A stretch of 64,000 nucleotides of DNA. It comes from Cricetomys ansorgei (lineage: Eukaryota > Chordata > Mammalia > Rodentia > Nesomyidae). The stretch covers positions 510,501 to 574,500 of the forward strand of contig JAMJFZ010001222.1 in NCBI GenBank assembly GCA_026225945.1, written 5' to 3'. Positions 63,133 through 64,000 of the stretch are shown here, piece after piece; within the stretch, counting starts at the first letter, position 1; each line of letters opens with the position of its first letter. The translations under genes and the position numbers were made by a program. Under the pieces are notes generated by a model. The model did no database searches, had not been told where the DNA came from, and saw only the letters and a program-made list of their open reading frames with translations.

Positions 63133-64000
63133 AAACAGGGTCCTCCACACACGAGGTTCTTAGATGCCAACAAAAGGCGAAAGACCCAACCTGAGTGTGA
63201 GATGCCCAAGGCACATCTGATGACTGTGTTGTCCTTTATGCACTATACCGTCTACACTAGTGAGGTCTGAGGGTTAGGTGACTGGCTGGTGGTCCTCAGA
63301 CATCTGAAAATGTACACACCAAGGAAGGAAGGAATTTAACTCAAACCAAAGGGTGTAATTAGGGTGGGAGTAGCGGACTAAAACTAAGGAAGCAGAAGTG
63401 GCCGCTTCCGATAGTCTTATTAAGCTTTTAAGATTTCTAAGGATCGTTATTCTGGGTTTTCCAAATCCCTTGAAAATGGGAGGGACAAAGTCTGAGATAC
63501 CTCCTTAGGGAAATCAGGGCCTTTGGGGGTCAGGAAAGGGGACTTGGCTTGCTCCACTTGCCTTCAGTATGTCTTAGACGTTGGACAGCCCTCTTCTGAA
63601 TGACCCCTCCCACCTGGAGCTATGTTCTTATTCTTTTCTTCATGTGGGAAGGAGTTCCTACCTGTTCTGGGCCGGAAAGGGCCTGACTCTGCATTAGTCT
63701 GCCTCACAGAAGACTGGCGGGGAGCGGATCCCTCCAGTGCTGGCCACTGGGAGAAGGGCATCGAATCTGAGTACAGAAATGCCTGAATCTAGGAGACAGG
63801 AACCCTGCCAGTTGGGGGTGCCTACTTGTTGGGCATAAAGGAAGGCTTAGGTAGTACTCAGCCTCTTGGAACCCTCCATAAGGGCAGAGCTTATGACTAA
63901 CTCTTCCATGGAGTAGCAGATGCCCAGGTCCTGAGACCGCCCATCGCAACTGCAGGACCTATGGCTCCCAGCCCTGTGGGTGTTATGCATTGTGGGGTGC
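63133..64000. other. Unique DNA, nothing recognised
   Basis: No repeat or coding exon recognised to the window edge. Short minus-strand frames at 63564-63949 have no domain. Confidence 0.45.

Overview
The window is nuclear DNA from a muroid rodent (mouse, rat, hamster or vole group). The evidence is the interspersed repeats: B1, B2, B3 and B4 SINEs, a 5'-truncated Lx-type L1, a well preserved rodent repeat of URR1 type, and long (CA)n, (GA)n and (GT)n microsatellites. Older mammalian MIR, L2 and L1M fragments lie beneath them. I recognised no free-standing ID element, which argues mildly against rat. The species cannot be fixed from this sequence.

I find no protein-coding gene that I can support. 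Every long open frame is short for its composition, lies in a repeat or minisatellite, or has no recognisable domain. The window reads as intergenic or deep intronic DNA. Two open frames without an ATG (about 9309-9671 and 44174-44491) are kept as weak candidates only. I see no rRNA, tRNA gene, CRISPR array or endogenous retrovirus.

Layout. 1-7.4 kb is repeat-poor, with a CpG-clustered, homeobox-site-rich block at 3.1-3.4 kb. 7.4-10.1 kb holds MIR, B4 and B1 copies and a CpG-rich block at 9.3-9.7 kb. 10.1-17.6 kb has almost no SINEs and contains a 37-bp-stem inverted repeat at 13.75-13.88 kb. 17.6-31 kb is ordinary SINE, MIR and microsatellite territory, with a URR1-type element at 25.4 kb and a B2 SINE swollen by an internal minisatellite at 27.9-28.6 kb. 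31.8-35 kb is repeat-poor, AT-rich and rich in POU, homeodomain and forkhead-like sites, so it is the best enhancer candidate region. 37.3-39.5 kb is an antisense L1. 41-49 kb is SINE-dense with another CpG-holding AT-rich patch near 46.9-47.1 kb. 49.6-56 kb is again nearly SINE-free and starts with a homeodomain-site-rich block. 56-64 kb holds B3, B1, B4, two medium-reiterated elements, a G-rich minisatellite at 58.3 kb and an ancient L1 fragment at 60.7 kb.

Alternating SINE-poor, CpG-retaining blocks and ordinary repeat-bearing DNA is the pattern expected of a gene desert or long intron carrying distal regulatory elements of a developmental gene. That reading is inference. Cross-species alignment would decide it.
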